Assembly (NCBI GenBank): GCA_963804595.1
Contig: CAWDQZ010000017.1
Coordinates: 248,001 to 312,000 of the forward strand
Source: DASUPK01 sp963804595
GTDB taxonomy: Bacteria; Actinomycetota; Thermoleophilia; Solirubrobacterales; 70-9
DNA: 64,000 bases
Direction of reading: 5' to 3'
Under the pieces are notes generated by a model. That model saw only the letters and a program-made list of their open reading frames with translations, made no database searches and was not told the DNA's origin. Below are positions 58,218 through 64,000 of the stretch, piece after piece; within the stretch, counting starts at the first letter, position 1; each line of letters opens with the position of its first letter. A program made the translations under genes and the position numbers.

Positions 58218-59540
58218 ATGGAGACCTCAGTCGTCCTCTTCACGCGGGATCTCCGCCTGCACGACCACCCCGCGCTCACGGCGGCGGCCCGCGCCTCGGA
58301 CCGGGTGGTACCGGCGTTTGTGCTCGACGACGCCCTGCTCGCTGGTCGGCCAGGCACACCGAACCGGCTCGCCTTCCTGCTGGACAGCCTCGAGGACCTG
58401 AATCGCTCGCTGCGCAAGCGCGGGACGCGGCTGACGCTCCGCCGGGGCGACGTCGTCTCTGAGGCGCTCGGGCTGGCGCGGGAGAGCGGGGCCGGGACGA
58501 TCTACCTGAGCGAGGATGTGAGCAGCTACGCCCGTGCGCGACAGCGCCGCCTCGAGCGGGAGGGTCAGAAGCACGGCGTCGCGGTCCGGGCATTCGAGGG
58601 GGTCACGGTGGTCCCACCGGGCGAGCTCACCCCTACGGGCGGTGACCACTACCGCGTCTTCACGCCGTACTGGAACGCCTGGCGTTCGGCGTCGAAGAGG
58701 AATCCGATGGGAGCGCCCCGGAGGCTGCGTGGCCCCTCGCGGGTCCGCACCGAGCGACTCCCCAGGCTCTCGGACCTAGTGTCCGGGAGCACGGCCGACG
58801 GCCTGCCGCGGGGCGGCGAGACGCCTGGGCGCGAGCGCCTCGGCCGTTGGCTGGGCAACGGCTCGAAGCGGTACGCCCATGCCGACGACCTCGCGGACGA
58901 CCCGACCAGCCATCTCAGCCCGTACCTGCACTTCGGCTGCCTCTCGGCGAACGAAGTTCTCGCCCGGGTGAGCGAACACGGCAGCTTCGAGGAGCTCGCC
59001 CGCCAGCTCTGCTGGCGCGACTTCCACCATCAGGTGCTCGCGGCGCGCCCGGACATGCCGTACAACGACTACCGGAAGCGGGGACGCCGCTGGAAGAGCC
59101 CCGGCCGGCGCCTCGACGCCTGGAGGGAGGGCCGGACCGGCTATCCGATCGTCGACGCCGGCATGCGCCAGCTCGCCCGCGAGGGATTCCTTCCGAACCG
59201 CGCCCGCCTGATCGTCGCCTCCTTTCTGACCAAGACGCTCGGCATCGACTGGCGGGCGGGCGCCGATCACTTCGAGGACCTGCTCGTCGACGCGGACCTG
59301 GCTAACAACCGGGGAAACTGGCAGTGGGTGGCGGGCACCGGCAACGACACCCGGCCGAACCGGGTGCTGAACCCGATCCGGCAGGCCCGCCGCTTCGATC
59401 CCGACGGCGCCTACGTGCGGCGGCACGTCCCGGAGCTGGGGGGCCTCGAGGGGGGCTCCGTCCACGAGCCCTGGAAGCTCGACGGCGAGGCCCGCGACGG
59501 GATCGACTATCCCGACCCCATCGTCGCGCCGCCGAGCTAG
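58218..59540 (+). CDS. phrB: Deoxyribodipyrimidine (CPD) photolyase
   Basis: 440 residues. TSVVLFTRDLRLHDHPAL is the N-terminal photolyase domain (antenna-binding). RYAHADDLADDPTSHLSPYLHFGCLSANEVL and ELARQLCWRDFHHQVL hold the FAD-binding residues, WKSPGRRLDAWREGRTGYPIVDAGMRQL and NRARLIVASFLTKTLGIDWR continue the signature, and NRGNWQWVAGTGNDTRPNR is the FAD/substrate motif. It repairs UV-made pyrimidine dimers with blue light. TAGCCT lies seven bases upstream. Position in a cluster with a B12-binding MerR regulator suggests light-induced expression. Confidence 0.93.
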   Translation: METSVVLFTRDLRLHDHPALTAAARASDRVVPAFVLDDALLAGRPGTPNRLAFLLDSLEDLNRSLRKRGTRLTLRRGDVVSEALGLARESGAGTIYLSEDVSSYARARQRRLEREGQKHGVAVRAFEGVTVVPPGELTPTGGDHYRVFTPYWNAWRSASKRNPMGAPRRLRGPSRVRTERLPRLSDLVSGSTADGLPRGGETPGRERLGRWLGNGSKRYAHADDLADDPTSHLSPYLHFGCLSANEVLARVSEHGSFEELARQLCWRDFHHQVLAARPDMPYNDYRKRGRRWKSPGRRLDAWREGRTGYPIVDAGMRQLAREGFLPNRARLIVASFLTKTLGIDWRAGADHFEDLLVDADLANNRGNWQWVAGTGNDTRPNRVLNPIRQARRFDPDGAYVRRHVPELGGLEGGSVHEPWKLDGEARDGIDYPDPIVAPPS

Positions 59541-60097
59541 ACGCTCGTCGCCATCCTCTTCAGGAAGCCGCGCGTGACCGCTCGGTGGATGCGCTGCTGG
59601 GTCTGCGCGTAGAGCCAGACCCCGACGCGCGCGAACGGCCCGGTGCCGCGCAGCCAGGGATAGAAGTTCTGGACCTGCATGCTCACGTGGACGCGCGAGC
59701 CTTCGTCGGACGGTCCCGTCGCCGAAATCGCGAAACGCAGCGAGCCGCTGTCCCGGCCCTCCCTGGAGACGAGGATGCCCCGCTTGATCCGCCAGGAGAC
59801 CGAGCACTCGCGGTCGGAGACCGAGTACTCCGGGGCGTGGAAGCGCAGCAGGACGAGGGGCCGTCCCACCAGCACGACGCACTGATCGGCGCCGTCGGAG
59901 ACGACTCGGATCACGCCGAGCGTGGAACGCGTGATCAGCCGCCAGTACGTGCGGGCTGCCCACTCCAAGAACCGGCGACTCACCACGCTCGAGGCGGGCT
60001 CCTCCAGCCGCAGGTCCGCCTCCTGGACGGACTCCACCGCACCCGTTCGCGGGACGTTGCCGAGCCGGTCCGGGCGGAGCCTCAGCTCGGCGCTCAT
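59537..60097 (-). CDS. Conserved protein of the light-response cluster, SRPBCC-like, unknown function
   Basis: 186 residues, probably soluble. EWAARTYWRLITRSTLGVI and SLRFAISATGPSDEGSRVHVSMQVQNFYPW give alternating beta strands and a C-terminal helix (RIHRAVTRGFLKRM), as in SRPBCC/START-like folds, but no clear family motif is seen. The gene overlaps the next (ATGA at 60094-60097) and the convergent photolyase by 4 bases. It is co-transcribed with the NAD-binding protein and the regulator, so a role in light-triggered lipid or pigment chemistry is possible. Confidence 0.6.
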   Translation of the reverse strand: MSAELRLRPDRLGNVPRTGAVESVQEADLRLEEPASSVVSRRFLEWAARTYWRLITRSTLGVIRVVSDGADQCVVLVGRPLVLLRFHAPEYSVSDRECSVSWRIKRGILVSREGRDSGSLRFAISATGPSDEGSRVHVSMQVQNFYPWLRGTGPFARVGVWLYAQTQQRIHRAVTRGFLKRMATSV

Positions 60098-61023
60098 CTG
60101 GAGGGCTGGATCTCCGGATCCTCGGCCAGCGCGCGCTCCAGCGCCGCCGAGAACGGGATGGGATCCACGTCGAAAGGCTCCGCACCCGACCGGTCGCTCA
60201 CGGTCGTGGGGGTCGACAGCCCCTCGACGAGGGGTCGCGCGACGCCGCTGTCGACCGGCGTCACCAGGCCGATCCAGAGCGAGGAGAGCCAGGGCGTGAG
60301 CAGCGGGACGGGCACGCGCGGGCGCGGATTCGTCTTGAGCGCGTACGCCATGCGGTCGAGCATGTCGCCGTAGGAGAGGACATCGGGGCCCCCGATCTGG
60401 ACCTCCCGCCCCTCGGACTCGGCGACATCCGGTGCGTGTCCCAGGTAGGCGACGACGTCCTCCACCGCGATCGGCTGCGTCGGCGTCTTGAGCCAGGCCG
60501 GCGCGATCATCGCCGGGAGCCGCTGGACCAGGTAGCGGAGCGTCCGGTAGGACTCGCTTCCCGCGCCCACCACCATCGCCGCCCGGAAGTAGGTCAAGGG
60601 AGGACCCTGTTCCCGCAAGATCTCGGCGGTCTGCGCCCGGCTGCGGAGATGCTTCGACCTCGGCTCATCCCCGAGACCGCCGAGATAGACGACTCGGCCC
60701 ACGCCCTCCTGCTTCGCCATCTCCGCAAAGTTCTCCGCGGCCCGCCGCTCCCGCTGCTGGAAGTCGCCGTCCCCGCCGCGACCCATCGAGTGCACGAGGT
60801 AGTAGGCGACCTCGGCCCCCTCGCCGGCGCCGCGGAGCGACTCGGCGTCGAGCACGTCTCCCTCGAAAAGATCGATCCCCTGATCGGCCAGGTCCTTCGC
60901 GCGCTCGCGGTCGCGGACGAGCGCGCGAACGCGCCAGCCGTCCTCGGCGAGTGCGGTCGCGAGCTTCCCTCCGATGAAGCCGGTGGCGCCCGTGACGAGT
61001 GCGGTGCGTGCTCGGGCGTTCAT
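60094..61023 (-). CDS. NAD(P)H-binding protein, NmrA-like atypical SDR
   Basis: 309 residues. TALVTGATGFIGGKLATALAEDG is the N-terminal glycine motif TGxxGxxG of extended or atypical SDRs. YYLVHSMGRGGDGDFQQRER and VYLGGLGDEPRSKHLRSR follow, then TYFRAAMVVGAGSESYRTL, typical of the DUF2867-associated NAD(P)H-binding proteins seen beside photolyase and CarH genes in many actinobacteria. No catalytic YxxxK is evident. The start ATG (61021-61023) overlaps the stop of the regulator gene. Confidence 0.8.
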   Translation of the reverse strand: MNARARTALVTGATGFIGGKLATALAEDGWRVRALVRDRERAKDLADQGIDLFEGDVLDAESLRGAGEGAEVAYYLVHSMGRGGDGDFQQRERRAAENFAEMAKQEGVGRVVYLGGLGDEPRSKHLRSRAQTAEILREQGPPLTYFRAAMVVGAGSESYRTLRYLVQRLPAMIAPAWLKTPTQPIAVEDVVAYLGHAPDVAESEGREVQIGGPDVLSYGDMLDRMAYALKTNPRPRVPVPLLTPWLSSLWIGLVTPVDSGVARPLVEGLSTPTTVSDRSGAEPFDVDPIPFSAALERALAEDPEIQPSR

Positions 61024-61904
61024 AGCGCCGGCATACCCGCAGCGGCGCTGATCGGATCGGAGTCGAGGGCCCGGGCGCCGAGCCGCCCGGCCATCTCCGG
61101 GTCCGCCCCATCGCCTCCGAGCAGCACCGGCGTGTTCGCGGCCAGGTCCCTGATCTGGTCCGCGACCGCCTCGAACGGCTCCGGCGTCACCCCCGCGAGC
61201 ACGACGACTCTCGGGCTGAGCTTCGCCACGGCGTCCGAGATCGTCTCGATCGGCGTGTCGCTGCCGAGCAGAGCGATCCGCCAGCCGCGCTCCCGCAGGA
61301 GCAGGCCGAACGCGATCAGCCCGAGGTCATGCTGCTCGCTGGGCGGGCAGGCGAGCAGCGCGAGCGCTCCGGCTCCGGCGCCCCAGTTCCTGCCGAGCGC
61401 CAGCATCCGGCCGCGCAGGAGCGCGGTCGCGAAGTGCTCCTCCGCGACGGAGACCTCCCCGCTCTCCCAGCGGGCCCCGATCTCATGGAGCACCGGCAGC
61501 AGCACCCGGCTCGCAACGGCGTCGACGGTGTAGCGCGCGATCGCGTCGTCGAGGATCGCGTTCGCGTCCGTCTCGTCGAAGCGGTCCAGAGCGGCGGCCA
61601 GCCGGCCGGCGTGATCGCTCCCCCCCTCGCGAGGGCGGGAGGGCAGCCCCGCGGGTTCTGAGGCGGCGAGCCGGGCGGCCTCGGCGGCCGAGACGCCCGA
61701 GTCGATCAGGGCCTTCATCGCCTTCACCCGCTCCTGGTCGCCCGTCCCGTAGAGCCGAAAGCCACCCGGACTGCGCTCGGGCCGCAGAAGGCCGTAGCGC
61801 CGCTCCCACGCACGGAGCGTGTCGACCCCGACGCCGGTGCGGCGGCTGAGCTCGCCGATCCGGACGAGCGGTCCCTGGTCGGATGGATTTGAGGAGGTTG
61901 ACAC
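61020..61904 (-). CDS. MerR-family regulator with B12-binding domain, CarH/LitR-like photoreceptor repressor
   Basis: 294 residues. Residues 14-83 are a MerR winged helix (VRIGELSRRTGVGVDTLRAWERRYGL). Residues about 115-195 have the four-helix cap with RWESGEVSVAEEHFATALLR, where the W and the E-H pair match the CarH motif that contacts adenosylcobalamin, and the His is the lower ligand. The C-terminal fold (residues about 195-285: SEQHDLGLIAFGLLLRERGW, LAGVTPEP, VLLGGDGADPE) is the B12-binding Rossmann domain. CarH binds DNA in the dark as a B12-loaded tetramer and releases it in light. The start is GTG at 61902-61904. Divergent from the SDR gene, with candidate operators between. Confidence 0.9.
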   Translation of the reverse strand: MSTSSNPSDQGPLVRIGELSRRTGVGVDTLRAWERRYGLLRPERSPGGFRLYGTGDQERVKAMKALIDSGVSAAEAARLAASEPAGLPSRPREGGSDHAGRLAAALDRFDETDANAILDDAIARYTVDAVASRVLLPVLHEIGARWESGEVSVAEEHFATALLRGRMLALGRNWGAGAGALALLACPPSEQHDLGLIAFGLLLRERGWRIALLGSDTPIETISDAVAKLSPRVVVLAGVTPEPFEAVADQIRDLAANTPVLLGGDGADPEMAGRLGARALDSDPISAAAGMPAL

Positions 61905-61977
61905 TGGACAGACTCTTGACAGTCCTTAGGCTAGCTGTTAGAACCGCCCCGGTCAACCCTGGACACAATCTTGATTA
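61904..61977. promoter_or_regulatory. Divergent overlapping promoters with two direct repeats (candidate CarH-like operators)
   Basis: The motif CTGGACA-N-A-N-TCTTGA occurs at 61904-61919 and 61959-61974. Plus-strand promoter: TTGACA (61916-61921), 17 bases, TAGAAC (61939-61944). Minus-strand promoter: TTGACC (61951-61956), 17 bases, TAGCCT (61928-61933). The -10 boxes interleave. The first repeat covers the plus -35 and abuts the regulator's start codon; the second adjoins the minus -35. Repression of both directions is expected. Confidence 0.6.
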
Positions 61978-61999
61978 CCCCGAGGCAAAGGACAACGCG

Positions 62000-62983
62000 A
62001 TGAACGGCCTGCTCGACCGGGCCCTCGACCTGTCGGTGATCCCCGGCTACTCGCGGCTGGGATATGCGCTGCGAGGACTCCACTGGGGGGACGCCTCCCA
62101 TGGCACCCTCAGCCGCCGCGCCGCCCTGGTGACGGGTGGCAGCTCCGGGGTCGGGGAGGCGATCTGCGAGGGCTTCGCGGCCGCCGGCGCCCGGGTGCAC
62201 ATGCTGGTCAGGAGCCGAGAGCGCGGCGAGGCCGCGGTCTCCCGGATCGCGTCGCGTCTGCCCGGCGCGCGCGAGGCGATCGAGATCGAGGTCTGCGACC
62301 TCTCCGACCTCTCGCAGGTCCGGCAGTTCGCGGAGGCGTTTCAGGCCCGCGGCGACCGGCTCGACCTGCTGGTCCACAACGCCGGGGTGCTGCCGCAGGA
62401 GCGCACCCGGACCGCCGACGGGATTGAGCTGACCTTCGCCACGAACGTCCTCGGCCCGTTCCTACTCACCTCCCTACTGCTGCCGATGCTGCTCGGGGAC
62501 GCGCCGGCGCGGGTGATCACCGTCTCCTCAGGCGGCATGTACACGGCGCGGCTGCACCCGGCCGACCTGCAGCTCGACGACGAGGCCTTCGACGGTGCCC
62601 GCTTCTACGCCCACACGAAGCGGGCGCAGGTGGCCCTCAACCGAACCTGGGCGGAGCGCCTGCCGACCGAGCGGATCGCCTTCCACGCGATGCATCCCGG
62701 CTGGGTCGACACGCCCGGCCTCCGGGCGTCGCTGCCGCGGTTCCGGTGGGTGATGCGCCCACTGCTACGGGACGCGCGCCAGGGCGCCGACACGGTCGTC
62801 TGGCTCGGCACCCAGCCGGTCCTGGAGCCGGCGACCGGCGGCTTCTGGCAGGACCGCGCGCCGCGACCGGAGCACCGGTTCGCCTCGACGCGGGAGACCG
62901 CCGAGAACAGGGAGCGGCTCTGGCGGGAGTGCGAGCGCCTCTGCACGGCCTCGGAGTCCCCGAGAGCCGCAGCGATCTGCTGA
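62000..62983 (+). CDS. SDR family oxidoreductase (DHRS12/retinol dehydrogenase-like) of the light-response cluster
   Basis: 327 residues from ATG 62000, which has AAAGGA eight bases upstream. ALVTGGSSGVGEAICEGFAAAG is the cofactor motif, LDLLVHNAGVLPQERT the NAG motif, and VITVSSGGMY then RFYAHTKRAQVALN carries the Ser and the Y-x3-K of the active site. HAMHPGWVDTPGLRAS follows. A 40-residue N-terminal extension (LLDRALDLSVIPGYSRLGYALR) is typical of the DHRS12-like group. It is the first gene of the right-hand operon under the candidate CarH-type promoter, followed by the SRPBCC and FAD oxidase genes. Its substrate is unknown. Confidence 0.85.
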   Translation: MNGLLDRALDLSVIPGYSRLGYALRGLHWGDASHGTLSRRAALVTGGSSGVGEAICEGFAAAGARVHMLVRSRERGEAAVSRIASRLPGAREAIEIEVCDLSDLSQVRQFAEAFQARGDRLDLLVHNAGVLPQERTRTADGIELTFATNVLGPFLLTSLLLPMLLGDAPARVITVSSGGMYTARLHPADLQLDDEAFDGARFYAHTKRAQVALNRTWAERLPTERIAFHAMHPGWVDTPGLRASLPRFRWVMRPLLRDARQGADTVVWLGTQPVLEPATGGFWQDRAPRPEHRFASTRETAENRERLWRECERLCTASESPRAAAIC

Positions 62984-63006
62984 CCAGCGAAAGAAAGGAA
63001 CCCGAG

Positions 63007-63477
63007 ATGGCGAGATACATCGGAACCGTCACCGCACCTCACAGCGCGGAGGAGGTGTGGAACTACCTGGCGGACCTCCGCTCGATCCGGGAGTGGGACC
63101 CCAGCGTCGACTCGGTCGAGCTCGCCGGCGGCGAGCCCCGCGCCGAGGGCGCGAGGTACGAGGTGGAGGTCAGGTTCCGCGGCAGGAGCATCACGCTGCC
63201 GTACCGGATCGTCGAGGTGGATCCGCCCCATCGAGTGGTCTTCGCCGCCGAGACCGAGGAGGTGTCCGTCCGCGACGAGGCCCGTATCGATCCCGTCGGC
63301 GAGGGCGCCAGCAGGGTGACCTGGGACGCCGACCTGAGGCTTCGCGGGATCAGACGCCTGTTCGACCTTCCCCTGCGGGGATTCTTCAACCGCCTCGGGG
63401 AGGACGCGAGGAAGGGGCTGGGTGAACGGCTTCGCAAGCCGGTGCTCGGCGGGTCGGTGTTCCAGGTGCCCGGATGA
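63007..63477 (+). CDS. SRPBCC (polyketide cyclase/dehydrase-type) family protein
   Basis: 156 residues, chosen from ATG 63007 (ribosome site AAAGGAAC) rather than longer frames. ARYIGTVTAPHSAEEVWNYL is the N-terminal SRPBCC strand-helix, YRIVEVDPPHRVVFAAETE and VTWDADLRLRGIRRLFD continue the beta sheet, and NRLGEDARKGLGERL is the C-terminal helix. It would bind a lipid or polyketide-like ligand. It lies 23 bases after the SDR gene and overlaps the next start (ATGA), so all three form an operon. Confidence 0.83.
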   Translation: MARYIGTVTAPHSAEEVWNYLADLRSIREWDPSVDSVELAGGEPRAEGARYEVEVRFRGRSITLPYRIVEVDPPHRVVFAAETEEVSVRDEARIDPVGEGASRVTWDADLRLRGIRRLFDLPLRGFFNRLGEDARKGLGERLRKPVLGGSVFQVPG

Positions 63478-64000
63478 GGGCGATCGGCGGGCAGAGGCGG
63501 ATCGCCGTCGTCGGGGCCGGCGTCTCCGGGCTCGTCGCGGCCGCGGAGCTCCACCGCGCGGGCCATGACGTCCAGGTGTTCGAGGCGGGGAGCTACCCCG
63601 GCGGCCACACCAACACGATCGACGTCGAAGGGCCTGCCGAGCGACTGGCCGTCGACACCGGCTTCATCGTCTTCAACGAGCTCAACTACCCGAACTTCGA
63701 GCGGATGCTCGCGGAGCTCGGGGTCGCCTCGCTGCCGACCGACATGAGCTTCTCCGTCTCGGACGGGCGCGGAGGGTTCGAGTGGGCGACGACCGGGCCG
63801 CGAGGCCTCTTCGCCCGGCCGGCCCACGCGCTCGACCCGCGCTTCCACCGCATGCTGCGCGACCTCATCCGCTTCAACCGCGAGGCCCGGAAACTGGTCG
63901 GGAACGGTGGCCGCGGGCCGTCGCTGCGCCGCTTCCTCTCCGACGGCGGCTACTCGGAGTACTTCGTCGAACGGCTGCTGGTCCCGCAGGCATCGGCGGT
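63474..64000 (+). CDS. FAD-dependent amine oxidase/desaturase-type oxidoreductase (3' truncated by window edge)
   Basis: Only the first 175 codons are present. RIAVVGAGVSGLVAAAELHRAGHDVQVFEA is the FAD motif, followed by GSYPGGHTNTIDVEG and DTGFIVFNELNYPNFERML, which match the FAD-dependent proteins that accompany DUF1365 and cyclopropane-fatty-acid synthase genes in CarH/LitR light clusters. The ATG (63474-63476) overlaps the stop of the SRPBCC gene. What follows beyond base 64000 would decide whether the full light cluster is present. Confidence 0.85.
   Translation, partial: MRAIGGQRRIAVVGAGVSGLVAAAELHRAGHDVQVFEAGSYPGGHTNTIDVEGPAERLAVDTGFIVFNELNYPNFERMLAELGVASLPTDMSFSVSDGRGGFEWATTGPRGLFARPAHALDPRFHRMLRDLIRFNREARKLVGNGGRGPSLRRFLSDGGYSEYFVERLLVPQASA

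Overview
The window is about 64 kb of GC-rich bacterial DNA. The gene types, frequent GTG starts, the mixture of Shine-Dalgarno-led and apparently leaderless genes, and actinobacterial families (WS/DGAT, MptB-like mannosyltransferase, TIGR02960-like sigma factor, a CarH/LitR-type MerR regulator) suggest a soil actinobacterium, most likely Thermoleophilia (Solirubrobacterales). That placement is inferred from gene families, not from a marker search.

Layout. 1-2.1 kb: the end of a DnaQ-like exonuclease and an APC permease with a clear promoter and terminator. 2.2-22 kb: a potassium locus. It holds kup with a universal stress protein gene, two KdpDE-like two-component systems (5.3-7.4 and 19.7-21.8 kb), and a kdp operon in the order F-A-C-B, followed by a conserved hypothetical gene, a stand-alone KdpD N-terminal sensor and a USP-like gene. 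Inside this block lie a glycerol-3-phosphate module (GlpA-like dehydrogenase, NAD/FAD oxidoreductase, GlpK) and a class C26 glutamine-amide hydrolase, whose decayed relative lies at 2.2-2.5 kb. This block carries many single-base frameshifts inside otherwise well-conserved proteins, often one extra C or G in GCCG/CGGC. I read these as sequence errors and annotated full genes.

21.9-33.4 kb: amino-acid and amine metabolism (permease-USP fusion, glutamine synthetase family ligase, aldehyde dehydrogenase, SDR, class I amidotransferase, RidA with threonine dehydratase), an esterase-Baeyer-Villiger monooxygenase fusion and an enoyl-CoA hydratase. 33.5-42.1 kb: sulfur and stress functions (MBL-rhodanese protein, SQR-like flavoprotein, MMPL transporter, DUF2892, ArsR, OsmC) and two secreted proteins. 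42.1-48.2 kb: NlpC/P60 wall hydrolase, alpha/beta hydrolase, AbiEi/DUF559 protein, acyl-ACP thioesterase, WS/DGAT and DoxX. 48.3-58.2 kb: envelope and ion genes (MptB-like glycosyltransferase, polytopic membrane protein, GH76, sigma factor, K+/H+ antiporter, secreted transglycosylase-M15 protein), with a probable c-di-AMP riboswitch in front of a 44-residue membrane peptide. 58.2-64 kb: a light-response-like cluster (photolyase, NAD-binding protein, B12-binding MerR regulator, SDR, SRPBCC, FAD oxidase) around a divergent promoter with direct repeats.

The most notable signals are the riboswitch and peptide, the CarH-like photoregulatory cluster with candidate operators, a dispersed palindromic repeat (three clear copies), a recurring TANNNT-N6-RTG leaderless-start signature, and the split-KdpD potassium locus. 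I saw no rRNA, tRNA, insertion sequence or CRISPR array.
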